This document shows positions 34,487 through 46,813 of a DNA stretch of 64,000 nt, piece by piece. The translations under genes were made by a program, and so were the position numbers. The first letter of the stretch is position 1. Every line of letters begins with the position of its first letter. The DNA is from Microbacterium imperiale (GTDB lineage Bacteria; Actinomycetota; Actinomycetes; Actinomycetales; Microbacteriaceae), in contig NZ_JAGIOK010000001.1 in NCBI RefSeq assembly GCF_017876655.1, forward strand, positions 186,001 to 250,000. Reading direction: 5' to 3'. The notes under the pieces were generated by a model. That model saw only the letters and a program-made list of their open reading frames with translations. It searched no databases and was not told the origin of the DNA.

Positions 34487-35487
34487 GCCGCTCCTTCGAC
34501 GGTGGTGGTCCAGACCGCGGCGGCGCCGGCGCGGGTGAGTCGGTCACTGAGGTCGTGTGCGGACGCTGCGTCGCGGGCGAGCGCGAGGACGCAGCCGCCC
34601 CGGCCGCCCCCCGTCAGCTTCGCGCCGAGGGCGCCGCCCGCCGTCGCAGCATGCACCAGATGGTCGAGCGCGGGGTCACCGACGCCGAGGCCGTTCAGGA
34701 GTACGTGGGCGCGGCTCATCGAACGTCCGATCGCGTCGCGTGCGCCGGTGGAGACGTCGTCGCGCAGCGCTGTCGCGAGCTCGCCGAGCTCGTCCAGGGC
34801 CGACTCGACCCCCCGCGGGTCGCTCTCTCGTCGCTCCGCGACGGCCGCGACGGCCTCGCGGGTGCGCCCTCGGACTCCGGTGTCGGCGATGACGAAGACG
34901 AGGTCGTCGCCCACCGCGACGGGTTCGATACGACCGCCGTCGAACCACACCGCGGCGCGTGCGCGTACCGTGCGGGCGTCGAGCCCGCTGGGAGCGCCGT
35001 GGGCGGCGCGCTCGGCGGTCTGGATGAGCTCATGCATCGTCTCGTCGTCCGCCGTGAGACCGCATGCGCCGAGCACCGCCTCGATGACCGCTGCCGACAC
35101 GGCCGCGCTCGAGCCGAGACCCCGCTCGGCCGGGACGCTGCTGTCGATCGAGATGTCGAGTGCAGCGTCGGGCTTGCCTGCGGCGGCGAGCGCCGCCCGC
35201 ATCGCCGTCAGGGTGACGTTGAGGCGATCGGGCGCCTGAGCGATGGGGCCGTGGTACAGCGTGCTCGAGAGGCGGCCGGGCCCCGTCGCCGGACGTGCGT
35301 GCGCCTCGACACCGAGGGCGCGGACGGGGATCGCGATCGCGGGTCGCCCGTATACGACGGCATGCTCGCCGAGGAGGATAGCCTTCGCACCGGCGCGGCC
35401 CGTCGCTCCGGGCTCCGCGGCCGAGCCGTGCGTTGCCACGTGCAGACGGGCGTCCGGTGCAATGGGGACGTCGGTCGGTGCAGTCAT
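34483..35487 (-). CDS. Mevalonate kinase
   Basis: A 334-residue GHMP kinase that phosphorylates mevalonate, and the first gene of the mevalonate operon. Motifs are AKAILLGEHAVVYGRPAIAIP (written here as AKAILLGEHAVVYG then RPAIAIP, about 34-54), GLGSSAAVSAAV (about 123-134) and KLTGGGRGGCVLALA (near 290). The first 30 residues are variable. ATG 35487 has no Shine-Dalgarno sequence; the nearest -10 (TACGCT, 35500-35505) predicts a leader of only about six bases. It is divergent from the pyrimidine operon. Order mevalonate kinase, decarboxylase, phosphomevalonate kinase, isomerase, reductase, synthase equals that of Streptomyces sp. CL190 as I recall it. Confidence 0.93.
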   Translation of the reverse strand: MTAPTDVPIAPDARLHVATHGSAAEPGATGRAGAKAILLGEHAVVYGRPAIAIPVRALGVEAHARPATGPGRLSSTLYHGPIAQAPDRLNVTLTAMRAALAAAGKPDAALDISIDSSVPAERGLGSSAAVSAAVIEAVLGACGLTADDETMHELIQTAERAAHGAPSGLDARTVRARAAVWFDGGRIEPVAVGDDLVFVIADTGVRGRTREAVAAVAERRESDPRGVESALDELGELATALRDDVSTGARDAIGRSMSRAHVLLNGLGVGDPALDHLVHAATAGGALGAKLTGGGRGGCVLALARDAASAHDLSDRLTRAGAAAVWTTTVEGAA

Positions 35488-35499
35488 GGAATTTCGACG

Positions 35500-35505
35500 A
35501 GCGTA
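35500..35505 (-). promoter_or_regulatory. -10 box for the mevalonate operon
   Basis: TACGCT on the minus strand, 12 bases from ATG 35487. The predicted start near 35493 would give a very short leader without ribosome binding site. No -35 is clear. Confidence 0.4.
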
Positions 35506-35566
35506 ACAGCCCGTCCCCGCACGAGGCCCGAGCGGCTGCCGATGTGCTCGGCGGCCCGCCAACCGC

Positions 35567-35572
35567 TATCAT
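35567..35572 (+). promoter_or_regulatory. -10 box for the pyrimidine operon
   Basis: TATCAT, with a predicted start near 35579. The resulting leader of about 52 bases begins shortly before the PyrR-type hairpin. Confidence 0.42.
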
Positions 35573-35590
35573 TGGCGCCGCACCCAGCAA

Positions 35591-35624
35591 CCTTTAACCC
35601 CGTCCTGTGAGGCGGAGAAGGGAG
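35591..35624 (+). promoter_or_regulatory. PyrR-binding RNA hairpin overlapping the pyrR ribosome binding site
   Basis: The leader reads CCTTTAACCCCG, then TCCTGTGAGGCGG, then AGAAGGGAG before ATG 35631. TCC-N-GTGAGGC is the core of the known PyrR-binding loop. CCTT (35591-35594) can pair with AAGG (35618-35621), and CCG (35600-35602) with CGG (35613-35615). The ribosome binding site lies in the closing stem. Comparable mycobacterial leaders are reported to act by translational repression when PyrR binds UMP or UTP. Confidence 0.72.
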
Positions 35625-35630
35625 CGGCGG

Positions 35631-36161
35631 ATGAGCACGCGCACCGTGCTGCATGAAGCCGACATCGCCCGGGCCCTGACGAGGATCTCCCACGAGATCC
35701 TCGAATCGAACAGGGGACCCGCTGGCCTCGTCATCCTCGGCATCCCGCGGCGGGGCTTTCCCCTCGCCGCACGCATCGGCTCTCTCCTCGCGGAGATCTC
35801 CGGGACGGTCGTCCCGGTCGGAGCACTCGACGTGACGATGTACCGCGACGATCTGCACCGCAATCCCACGCGGGCGCCGCAGCCCACGGAGATCCCCGAG
35901 GGCGGGATCGACGGCAAGGTCGTGGTGCTCGTGGACGACGTGCTGTTCTCCGGGCGTTCGATCCGCGCTGCGCTCGACGCGCTGCAGGACATCGGTCGTC
36001 CCGCGGCCGTCAGGCTCGCGACGCTGGTCGACCGCGGTCACCGCGAGCTGCCCATCCGTCCGGACTTCGTCGGCAAGAACCTTCCGAGTGCCCGCGACGA
36101 GCGGGTCAACGTCCGCCTCCGCGAGGTCGACGGCGTGGAGGAGGTGACGATCGGCTCATGA
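35631..36161 (+). CDS. pyrR: PyrR regulator / uracil phosphoribosyltransferase
   Basis: A 176-residue phosphoribosyltransferase-fold protein that binds pyr mRNA in response to UMP/UTP and has uracil phosphoribosyltransferase activity in characterised relatives. The PRPP-binding motif is [14 protein letters not shown] (97-110); [13 protein letters not shown] (37-49) and DVTMYRDDL (67-75) are also typical. ATG 35631 is preferred over GTG 35607, which lies inside the PyrR hairpin. Its mRNA leader carries that hairpin, so it should control itself and the operon. The stop overlaps pyrB as ATGA (36158-36161). Confidence 0.95.
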   Translation: MSTRTVLHEADIARALTRISHEILESNRGPAGLVILGIPRRGFPLAARIGSLLAEISGTVVPVGALDVTMYRDDLHRNPTRAPQPTEIPEGGIDGKVVVLVDDVLFSGRSIRAALDALQDIGRPAAVRLATLVDRGHRELPIRPDFVGKNLPSARDERVNVRLREVDGVEEVTIGS

Positions 36162-37120
36162 GGCACCTGCTCGACACGAAGCACCTCGGTCGCGAGGACG
36201 CGCTGCGCATCCTCGACGTGGCCGAGGACATGGCCGCCACCCAGCAGCGTGAAGTGCGCAAGCTGCCGACACTGCGCGGCAAGACCGTCGTCAACCTCTT
36301 CTTCGAGGACTCCACGCGCACGCGCATCTCGTTCGAGGCCGCCGCCAAGCGCCTCTCGGCCGACGTCATCAACTTCTCGGCGAAGGGGTCGTCGGTCTCC
36401 AAGGGCGAATCGCTCCAGGACACCGCCCAGACGCTGCAGGCGATGGGGGCCGACGCCGTCGTGATCCGGCACGGCGCCTCCGGAGCGCCGCAGACCCTCG
36501 CCACGAGCGGCTGGATCAGCGCCGGTGTCGTGAACGCGGGCGACGGCACGCACGCTCACCCGACGCAGGCCCTGCTCGACGCCTTCACGATCCGCAAGCG
36601 CTTCTTCGGTGACGGCAGCCGCGGGCGCGACCTCGCCGGCCTGCGGGTGACGATCGTCGGCGACATCCTGCATTCGCGTGTCGCGCGTTCGAACGTGTGG
36701 CTCCTCACGACCCTCGGTGCGAGCGTCACGCTCGTCGCGCCCCCGACGCTTGTGCCGCAGGACGTCTCGGCCTGGCCCGTGGACGTCGTCTACGACCTCG
36801 ACGACGCGATCGCGGCCGGCCCGGACGCGCTCATGATGCTCCGCATCCAGCTCGAGCGCATGAACGCCGCGTATTTCCCGACTGAACGGGAGTATTCCCG
36901 CACGTGGGGCCTGGATGCCGCGCGACTGGCGGCGCTGCCGGCCGATAGCATTGTGCTGCACCCCGGCCCGATGAACCGGGGGATGGAGATCTCCGCCGCC
37001 GCCGATTCGCCGCGCTCGACCGTGCTCGAGCAGGTGGCGAACGGTGTGTCGGTGCGGATGGCCGTGCTCTACCTGCTGCTGGCGGGCGAGCGGACCGAAG
37101 CTGAGGAGGACGGACGATGA
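36158..37120 (+). CDS. pyrB: Aspartate carbamoyltransferase catalytic subunit
   Basis: A 320-residue enzyme joining carbamoyl phosphate and aspartate to carbamoyl aspartate. The carbamoyl phosphate loop is [13 protein letters not shown] (48-60), [12 protein letters not shown] is near residue 135, and LHPGPMNRG with a conserved aspartate-site loop is near 270. No regulatory PyrI gene is present, as usual in Gram-positive bacteria. The start overlaps pyrR and the stop overlaps pyrC (both ATGA). Confidence 0.96.
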   Translation: MRHLLDTKHLGREDALRILDVAEDMAATQQREVRKLPTLRGKTVVNLFFEDSTRTRISFEAAAKRLSADVINFSAKGSSVSKGESLQDTAQTLQAMGADAVVIRHGASGAPQTLATSGWISAGVVNAGDGTHAHPTQALLDAFTIRKRFFGDGSRGRDLAGLRVTIVGDILHSRVARSNVWLLTTLGASVTLVAPPTLVPQDVSAWPVDVVYDLDDAIAAGPDALMMLRIQLERMNAAYFPTEREYSRTWGLDAARLAALPADSIVLHPGPMNRGMEISAAADSPRSTVLEQVANGVSVRMAVLYLLLAGERTEAEEDGR

Positions 37121-38427
37121 GCGAGAGCTTCCTCATCCGCGGGGCCCGCCGATCGGGCGGGGACGCGATCGACATGATCGTCGCCGACGGCATGATCACC
37201 GAGGTCGGCACCGGGCTGAGTGCCGGCGGCGCCACGGTGATCGACGCCGAGGGCCTCATCGCGCTGCCCGGACTCGTCGACCTCCACACCCACCTCCGCG
37301 AGCCCGGTTACGAAGCGTCCGAGACGATTCTTACCGGGTCGCAGGCCGCGGCCGCGGGCGGATTCACGACCGTCTTCGCAATGCCGAACACCTCGCCCGT
37401 CGCCGACACCGCCGGTGTCGTCGAGCAGGAGCTCGCCCTCGGCGAGGCGGCGGGATACGTGCACGTGCAGCCGATCGGCGCCGTGACGATCGGGCAGAAG
37501 GGGGAGCGGCTGGCCGAGCTCGGCGCCATGGCCGCCTCGCGCGCTCGCGTCCGGGTCTTCAGCGACGACGGCTTCTGCGTCTTCGACCCGCTCATCATGC
37601 GTCGCGCCCTCGAGTACGTGAAGTCGTTCGACGGGGTCGTCGCCCAGCACGCGCAGGACCCGCGGCTGACCGAGGGCGCTCAGATGAACGAGGGCACCGT
37701 GTCGGCCGAGCTGGGCCTGACCGGATGGCCGGCGGTGGCCGAGGAGTCGATCATCGCGCGCGACGTCCTGCTCGCCGAGCATGTGGGCTCGCGTCTGCAC
37801 GTCTGCCACCTCTCGACGGCCGGCTCCGTCGACATCATCCGGTGGGCGAAGAAGCGCGGCGTGAACGTCACCGCCGAGGTGACGCCGCATCACCTCCTGC
37901 TCTCGGAAGAGCTGGTCCGCGGCTACGACGCCCGGTTCAAGGTCAACCCGCCGCTGCGGCGCGACGAGGACGTGCAGGCGGTGCGCGAGGGGCTCGCCGA
38001 CGGAACCATCGACATCGTCGCGACCGACCATGCTCCGCACCCCGCCGAGGCGAAGAGCTGCGAGTGGGCTGCGGCGGCCAACGGCATGGTCGGGCTCGAG
38101 TCCGCCCTGCGTGTCGTGCAGCAGGCGGTCGTCGACACGGGGCTGCTCGGCTGGGACGACGTCGCGCGCGTGCTGTCGTCGGCCCCCGCGCGGATCGGAC
38201 GCCTCGATGACGCCGGCACGCCGCTCGAAGCGGGTCGGCCCGCCTCGTTCACGCTCTACGACCCGCGCCCGCTGCGCACCTTCACGGGGGACGACCTGCG
38301 CGGGCGGAGCGTCAACTCTCCCTACCTCGACCGCGAGCTGCCCGGTGAGGTCCGGTGGACGTTCTTCCGCGGCACGCCGACGGTCGCCGACGGCGATCTG
38401 CTCGCGCGGCCGGGAGTGCGCGCGTGA
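37117..38427 (+). CDS. pyrC: Dihydroorotase
   Basis: A 436-residue type I dihydroorotase of the amidohydrolase superfamily, which cyclises carbamoyl aspartate. Zinc ligands are His57 and His59 in [10 protein letters not shown], a His in [10 protein letters not shown], and the catalytic Asp in ATDHAPH near residue 304. In place of the carboxylated lysine an Asp in [10 protein letters not shown] is seen, as in B. subtilis-type enzymes. It overlaps pyrB upstream (ATGA) and the PH-like membrane protein gene downstream (GTGA). Confidence 0.95.
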   Translation: MSESFLIRGARRSGGDAIDMIVADGMITEVGTGLSAGGATVIDAEGLIALPGLVDLHTHLREPGYEASETILTGSQAAAAGGFTTVFAMPNTSPVADTAGVVEQELALGEAAGYVHVQPIGAVTIGQKGERLAELGAMAASRARVRVFSDDGFCVFDPLIMRRALEYVKSFDGVVAQHAQDPRLTEGAQMNEGTVSAELGLTGWPAVAEESIIARDVLLAEHVGSRLHVCHLSTAGSVDIIRWAKKRGVNVTAEVTPHHLLLSEELVRGYDARFKVNPPLRRDEDVQAVREGLADGTIDIVATDHAPHPAEAKSCEWAAAANGMVGLESALRVVQQAVVDTGLLGWDDVARVLSSAPARIGRLDDAGTPLEAGRPASFTLYDPRPLRTFTGDDLRGRSVNSPYLDRELPGEVRWTFFRGTPTVADGDLLARPGVRA

Positions 38428-38948
38428 CCCGCGAGGGCGCTCTGCTCATCATGGTCGCCGTCGCCGTGGTGCTGCTCGCCCTCGGCGTCTGGGCCTGGCG
38501 ACGACGAACGAGGCGCGACAGCGGCCTCGCTGCGCCGGTGGGCGAACTGCGCGCCGACGCCGTGGAGACGGCGGCGATCTCGGGACTCTACGTCGCGACG
38601 ACCCGCCACGACGAGCCGCTCGAGCGCCTCGCCATCCGCGGGCTCGGATTCCGCTCCCGCGTCGACGTCATCGTCGCCGCGGGCGGTGCGGGCGACGGCG
38701 TGGCCCTCGACCTGACCGGTCAGCCGCGACTGTTCATCCCCGCCGAGCGCATCGTCTCCGTCGATCAGGCCACCGTCGCGATCGACCGTGTCGTCGAGAA
38801 GCAGGGCCTGACGCGCCTGAGCTGGCGCATCGACGACGAGACGATCGTCGACAGCTACTTCCGGCCCCAGACCGCCTCGGCCCGCGCGCTGGCCGAGGCC
38901 ATCCAGACCATCGTGACCCCCACCCAGACCCCAGGAGGCGACGCGTGA
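38424..38948 (+). CDS. PH-like membrane protein of the pyrimidine operon
   Basis: A 174-residue protein with one N-terminal membrane helix (about 6-24), a basic stop-transfer segment (RRRTRR) and a cytoplasmic beta-rich domain ending in a helix (LAEAIQTIV), in line with the PH-like fold annotated for its relatives. A protein of this kind lies between pyrC and carA in mycobacteria too, as I recall, but its role is unknown. GTG 38424 overlaps the pyrC stop, and its stop overlaps carA (GTGA). The constant position suggests a membrane link for pyrimidine enzymes, which is speculation. Confidence 0.82.
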   Translation: MTREGALLIMVAVAVVLLALGVWAWRRRTRRDSGLAAPVGELRADAVETAAISGLYVATTRHDEPLERLAIRGLGFRSRVDVIVAAGGAGDGVALDLTGQPRLFIPAERIVSVDQATVAIDRVVEKQGLTRLSWRIDDETIVDSYFRPQTASARALAEAIQTIVTPTQTPGGDA

Positions 38949-40092
38949 CCTCGTTCACCCGCGACCCCGCCGTGCTCGTGCTCGAGGACGGATCCCGCCA
39001 CATCGGCCGCGCCTACGGCGCGCGCGGCACCACTCTCGGAGAGGTCGTCTTCGCGACCGGCATGACCGGCTACCAGGAGACCCTGACCGACCCGTCCTAC
39101 GCCGGCCAGATCGTGCTGCAGACGGCACCCCACATCGGCAACACCGGGATGAACGGCGAGGACGTCGAGTCCCGTCGCATCTGGGTCGCCGGATACATCG
39201 TCCGCGACCCCTCGCGCGTCGTGTCGAGCTGGCGCTCGGAGAACTCGCTCGACGAGTCGCTCGAGCGCGACGGCATCGTCGGCATCAGCGGCATCGACAC
39301 CCGCGCAGTGACGCGGGTGCTGCGATCGGCCGGCTCGATGCGCGGCGGTGTGTTCAGCGGCGACGCCGCGGACATCGACCCCGACGAGCAGTTGCGGATC
39401 GTCCGCGAGGCGCCGGAGATGACCGGCCGAAACCTCTCGGCCGAGGTGTCGGTCCCCGCTGCCGAGGTGACTCCGGCGACGGGGGAGCGGCTCGGAAACC
39501 TCGCCGTGCTCGACCTCGGCGTCAAGCAGGCGACGGTGAACAACCTGGCCGCCCGCGGGTTCGACGTGCACGTGCTGCCCCAGGACGTCACGCTCGAGCA
39601 GCTTCGCGCGATCGACCCGGTCGCGGTCTTCTACTCCAACGGCCCGGGCGACCCGGCCGCGAGCGACCACCACGTCGAGCTGCTTCGCGGCGTGCTCGCC
39701 GAGAAGCTGCCGTTCTTCGGCATCTGCTTCGGCAACCAGCTGCTCGGCCGCGCGCTCGGCTTCGGCACCTACAAGCTGCCCTTCGGCCACCGCGGCATCA
39801 ACCAGCCCGTGCTCGACAAGCACACCGGCCGAGTGGAGATCACCGCCCACAACCACGGCTTCGCCGTCGACGCCCCCATCGAGGGAGTCATCGACAGCCC
39901 GGCCGGCTTCGGCCGCGTCGAGGTCAGCCATGTCGGCCTCAACGACAACGTCGTGGAGGGCCTGCGCGCCCTCGACCTGCCCGCCTTCTCGGTCCAGTAC
40001 CACCCGGAGGCCGCAGCCGGTCCGCACGACGCCAACTACCTCTTCGACCGCTTCCGCGACCTCGTGATCGCGTCCCAGGAGAACAAGAACTG

Positions 40093-40093
<1 letters not shown>
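38945..40093 (+). CDS. carA: Carbamoyl-phosphate synthase small (glutaminase) subunit
   Basis: A 382-residue class I glutamine amidotransferase subunit that supplies ammonia to CarB. The nucleophile is Cys261 in [16 protein letters not shown]; the partners are His353 and Glu355 in [11 protein letters not shown]. The N-terminal half ([38 protein letters not shown], the last given as [12 protein letters not shown] and [11 protein letters not shown]) is typical of CarA. GTG 38945 overlaps the preceding gene, and the stop overlaps the carB start by one base (TGATG). Confidence 0.97.
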
Positions 40094-43376
<3,283 letters not shown>

Positions 43377-43380
<4 letters not shown>

Positions 43381-44249
43381 TCGGATTCGGTGAGCGACTG
43401 CACAGCGCGGTCGCCCGTCACGGACGCCTGTGCGTCGGAATCGATCCGCACGCATCACTGCTCGCGCAGTGGGGCCTCGAAGCCTCGGCCGCGGGGACCC
43501 GCGAGTTCGGTCTGCGGGTCGTCGCGGCGGCAGCGGGCCGTGTCGGCATCGTCAAGCCGCAGGTGGCCTTCTTCGAGCGCTGGGGATCGGCCGGCTTCGC
43601 CGCGCTGGAGGACGTGCAGGCCGCGGCGCGGGACGCCGGGCTGCTCGTGATCGCCGATGCGAAACGCGGCGACATCGGCAGCACGATGGACGGGTACGCC
43701 GCCGCCTGGCTGGAGCCGGGCGCGCCCCTCGAGGCGGATGCCGTCACCGTGAGCCCCTACCTCGGCCCGGGTTCGCTGCGGGGAACGATCGCCGCAGCGG
43801 CCCGTGCCGGGAAGGGCGTCTTCGTCCTCGCGGCCACGAGCAACCCCGAGGCGCTCGGCGTGCAGTCGGCGGAAGTGTCGGTCGTCGACGCGCAGCGTGG
43901 TCAGACCGTCGCCGACTGGGTCGCATCCGGCATCGGGTGGGCGAATCGCGCTGCTGTGGATGCCGGGGGATGGGGGCCGGTCGGCCTCGTGGTGGGCGCG
44001 ACGGTCGATCGCGACGAGCTGGGGCTGACCGACGAGGCGCTGCGCGGCGCCCCCATCCTGGCGCCGGGCTTCGGCGCGCAAGGCGTCGGTCTGCGCGATG
44101 TGGGCTCGGTGTTCGGCGCGCACGCTCCGCAGGTCATCGCCAACGCCAGCCGCAGCGTGCTCGCGGCGGGTCCGGACGGGATCGCCGCCGCGATCGACGC
44201 GCACCGCGCCGAACTCGCCGACGCTTTCGAGGAGGAGCCCCGTGGCTGA
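43377..44249 (+). CDS. pyrF: Orotidine-5'-phosphate decarboxylase (type 2)
   Basis: A 290-residue decarboxylase making UMP from OMP. The catalytic Lys is in [13 protein letters not shown] (91-103). CVGIDPH (19-25) and [12 protein letters not shown] (59-70) bind phosphate and substrate. The length and the long insert regions match the mycobacterial type 2 form. GTG 43377 overlaps carB, and the last eight bases (GTGGCTGA) include the start of the mIHF-guanylate kinase gene. No pyrD or pyrE lies in the operon, so these steps must be encoded elsewhere. Confidence 0.94.
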
Positions 44250-45138
44250 ACGCCCCCACCCGCCCGAGGTCGATCGCGCGGCGGCATCCCGCCGGGCGGT
44301 GGCCGCGCGACGCGCGCGCGCCGCTCTCAAGAAGGATGTCGCGACGCGCGTCATCTCGCCGCAGGAGCTGTTGCGGCGGGCACTGGCCGATCCCGAGTCC
44401 GCCGCCGGAGCGATGCGGGTCACCGACTTCCTCACCGCCATCCCGGCCATCGGCGAGAACAAGCGCGACCGCATCCTGCAGGAGCTCGACATCTCGCCGG
44501 TGAAGAGGCTGGGGGGTCTCGGCTCGCGTCAGCGCCTCGCGCTGCAGTCGTTCCTCGACGCCCGGCTGCCGGAGCCGCAGCCGCGGGCCGGTCGCTCGCG
44601 CCTGCTCGTTCTCGCGGGCCCGACCGCGGTCGGCAAGGGCACGGTGGCCGCGCACATCCGCGCCAACCATCCCGAGATCATGCTGTCGGTCTCGGCGACG
44701 ACGCGCGCGCCGCGACCGGGGGAGGTCGACGGGCAGCACTACTACTTCGTCGACGACGCCGAGTTCGACCGGCTGATCGCCGACGGCGAGCTGCTCGAGT
44801 GGGCGACCGTCCACAACAAGCACCGGTACGGCACGCCCCGCGGTCCCATCGAGGCGGCTCTCGCCGAGGGTCGCACCGTGCTGCTCGAGATCGATCTGCA
44901 GGGCGCCCGCCAGGTTCGTGCGGCGGCGCCCGACGCGACGCTCGTGTTCCTGCTGCCGCCCAGCTGGGATGAGCTCGTCGATCGACTGGTGGGCCGCGGC
45001 ACCGAGGACGCCGAAGAGCGGACCCGACGGCTGCGGACCGCGCGGGTGGAGCTCGCCTCGCAGAACGAGTTCGACTTCCGCGTCGTCAACGACACGGTCG
45101 AGCGGGCTGCGGCCGAGATCGCCGCGCTCGCTCGCTGA
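44242..45138 (+). CDS. gmk: Fusion of actinobacterial integration host factor (mIHF) and guanylate kinase
   Basis: A 298-residue protein with two full domains. Residues 15-110 match mIHF end to end: [63 protein letters not shown]. mIHF is a DNA-binding nucleoid protein, separate from and next to gmk in mycobacteria. Residues 119-298 are guanylate kinase (GMP to GDP): P-loop [10 protein letters not shown] (125-134), [21 protein letters not shown], and [20 protein letters not shown] site precedes GTG 44242, which lies in the end of pyrF. No internal start with a good ribosome site was seen before the kinase domain. Whether the DNA-binding part is active is untested. Confidence 0.92.
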   Translation: MAERPHPPEVDRAAASRRAVAARRARAALKKDVATRVISPQELLRRALADPESAAGAMRVTDFLTAIPAIGENKRDRILQELDISPVKRLGGLGSRQRLALQSFLDARLPEPQPRAGRSRLLVLAGPTAVGKGTVAAHIRANHPEIMLSVSATTRAPRPGEVDGQHYYFVDDAEFDRLIADGELLEWATVHNKHRYGTPRGPIEAALAEGRTVLLEIDLQGARQVRAAAPDATLVFLLPPSWDELVDRLVGRGTEDAEERTRRLRTARVELASQNEFDFRVVNDTVERAAAEIAALAR

Positions 45139-45166
45139 GTGCGTCGGCGGCCCTTCGCCGACGCAC
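45139..45166 (+). terminator. Hairpin terminator after gmk
   Basis: An 11-bp perfect inverted repeat (45139-45149 and 45156-45166) with loop GCCCTT directly behind the stop codon. No U-tract follows; the rpoZ -10 box starts two bases later. Confidence 0.65.
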
Positions 45167-45168
45167 TG

Positions 45169-45174
45169 TAGAAT
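45169..45174 (+). promoter_or_regulatory. -10 box for rpoZ
   Basis: TAGAAT with a predicted start near 45181, giving a leader of about 61 bases for rpoZ. Its -35 region would fall inside the upstream terminator hairpin. Confidence 0.45.
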
Positions 45175-45241
45175 GGGAGGATGCCTGCGTCCTCGGCGCG
45201 GCAGCAGACTCTCCACCACATCGATCCCGGAAGGATCCGCC

Positions 45242-45496
45242 ATGGCCGGAAGCAACGAAGGCATCATCGACCCGCCCATCGACGCCCTGCTCGACAAGGT
45301 CGACTCGAAGTACCAGCTGGTCATCTACGCATCCAAGCGGGCGCGTCAGATCAACGACTACTACTCCGACCTGCACGAGGGCAACCTGTTCGACAACGTG
45401 GGCCCGCTCGTCGACTCGTCCGTCGAGGACAAGCCGCTGACGATCGCGATGCACGAGATCCACGAAGACAAGCTGCGCCTGCGCTCGCTCGACTGA
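45242..45496 (+). CDS. rpoZ: RNA polymerase omega subunit
   Basis: An 84-residue omega subunit that helps assemble and stabilise the beta' subunit of RNA polymerase. It is recognised by [31 protein letters not shown] sequence ([16 protein letters not shown], then [11 protein letters not shown], residues 12-38) and the C-terminal [13 protein letters not shown] 45242 follows a GGAAGGAT ribosome binding site. In other actinobacteria coaBC usually comes next; here the following gene is metK after 123 bases. Confidence 0.96.
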   Translation: MAGSNEGIIDPPIDALLDKVDSKYQLVIYASKRARQINDYYSDLHEGNLFDNVGPLVDSSVEDKPLTIAMHEIHEDKLRLRSLD

Positions 45497-45520
45497 GCCG
45501 ACGGTCGGTCCGTCACATTT

Positions 45521-45557
45521 CTGCCCGCGGCAGCCGGATGTCGGCCGCCGCGGGCAG
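45521..45557 (+). terminator. Hairpin terminator after rpoZ
   Basis: CTGCCCGCGGC (45521-45531) pairs with GCCGCGGGCAG (45547-45557), an 11-bp stem; the 15-base loop can form a small inner stem. No U-tract. The rest of the 123-base gap up to metK shows no recognised riboswitch. Confidence 0.62.
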
Positions 45558-45619
45558 AATCGTTCCGGTCGTCCCGATCCTGATCCCGTCCGTTTCGTCA
45601 CGCCTCTCAGGGAGCCCCG

Positions 45620-46813
45620 ATGAGCCAGCTGCGCCTGTTCACGTCCGAGTCCGTCACCGAAGGGCATCCCGACAAGATCTGCGACCAGATCTCCGACAGC
45701 ATCCTCGACGCGCTCCTCACAGTCGATCCGGGCTCGCGCGTCGCCGTCGAGACCCTCGTGACCACGGGCCTCGTGCACGTCGCCGGTGAAGTGCGCACCG
45801 ACGGGTACGCCGACATCCCCGGCATTGTCCGCGGCGTCGTCAACCGCATCGGGTACACCTCGAGCGAGACCGGCTTCGACGGCGATTCCTGCGGCGTGAC
45901 CGTGTCGATCGGCGAGCAGTCCTCCGACATCGCCGCGGGCGTCGACAACGCGCTCGAGCACCGCGAGCAGGGCTCGAGCGACCCCACCGATGCACTCGGC
46001 GCGGGAGATCAGGGCATCATGTTCGGCTACGCGACGAACGAGACGCCGCAGCTGATGCCGACGGCGATCTGGACGGCGCATCGCATCGCCGAGCGACTGA
46101 CGTCGGCGCGGCGCATCGGTGCTCTGCCGTTCCTCCGTCCCGACGGCAAGACGCAGGTCACCCTCGGCTACGACGGGGCGACGCCGAAGACCGTCGAGAC
46201 CGTGGTGCTCTCGACCCAGCATCAGCCCGACATCTCGCTCGCGGCGCTCCGCGCGGCGGTGCAGGCCGAGGTCATCGAGCCGGTCCTGGCGGAGACGGGG
46301 CTCGACCTCTCGGCGGTCGAGTACGTCATCAACCCGGCGGGACCGTTCGTCACCGGCGGGCCCAAGGGCGACGCCGGTCTCACCGGCCGCAAGATCATCA
46401 TCGACACCTACGGCGGAGCTGCGCGCCACGGCGGCGGCGCATTCAGCGGCAAGGACCCCTCCAAGGTCGACCGATCCGCGGCGTACGCGATGCGCTGGGT
46501 CGCGAAGAACGCCGTCGCGGCGGGCTTGGCCGACCGGCTCGAGGTCCAGGTGGCCTACGCGATCGGTCGCGCGGCCCCCGTCGGGCTCTACGTCGAGACG
46601 TTCGGAACCGGCAACGTGGCGGACGACGTCATCACGGCCGCCATCCGAGACGTGTTCGACCTGCGGCCGCAGGCGATCATCGACCGCCTCGACCTGCTGC
46701 GTCCGATCTACGCCCGCACCGCGGCCTACGGGCACTTCGGTCGCGAGCTGCCCGAGTTCACCTGGGAGCGCACCGACCGCGTCGAGGAGCTGCGCACCGC
46801 CGCAGGGCTGTGA
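45620..46813 (+). CDS. metK: S-adenosylmethionine synthase
   Basis: A 397-residue enzyme making S-adenosylmethionine from methionine and ATP. Signatures are [15 protein letters not shown] (12-26, His16 and Asp18 at the active site), [13 protein letters not shown] (127-139) and the P-loop-like [16 protein letters not shown] near residue 275. Length is normal. A CAGGGAG ribosome site precedes ATG 45620. Its stop overlaps the priA start (GTGA). Confidence 0.97.
   Translation: MSQLRLFTSESVTEGHPDKICDQISDSILDALLTVDPGSRVAVETLVTTGLVHVAGEVRTDGYADIPGIVRGVVNRIGYTSSETGFDGDSCGVTVSIGEQSSDIAAGVDNALEHREQGSSDPTDALGAGDQGIMFGYATNETPQLMPTAIWTAHRIAERLTSARRIGALPFLRPDGKTQVTLGYDGATPKTVETVVLSTQHQPDISLAALRAAVQAEVIEPVLAETGLDLSAVEYVINPAGPFVTGGPKGDAGLTGRKIIIDTYGGAARHGGGAFSGKDPSKVDRSAAYAMRWVAKNAVAAGLADRLEVQVAYAIGRAAPVGLYVETFGTGNVADDVITAAIRDVFDLRPQAIIDRLDLLRPIYARTAAYGHFGRELPEFTWERTDRVEELRTAAGL

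Noticed and set aside
45497..45619. SAM riboswitch upstream of metK
   Set aside because: Only a simple terminator-like hairpin is seen; no SAM-I, SAM-II or SAM-IV core could be matched.
45181..45789. A possible leaderless open frame starting six bases after the TAGAAT box
   Set aside because: It overlaps rpoZ and metK in another frame and has no recognisable domain; the ATG probably just marks the transcript start of rpoZ.
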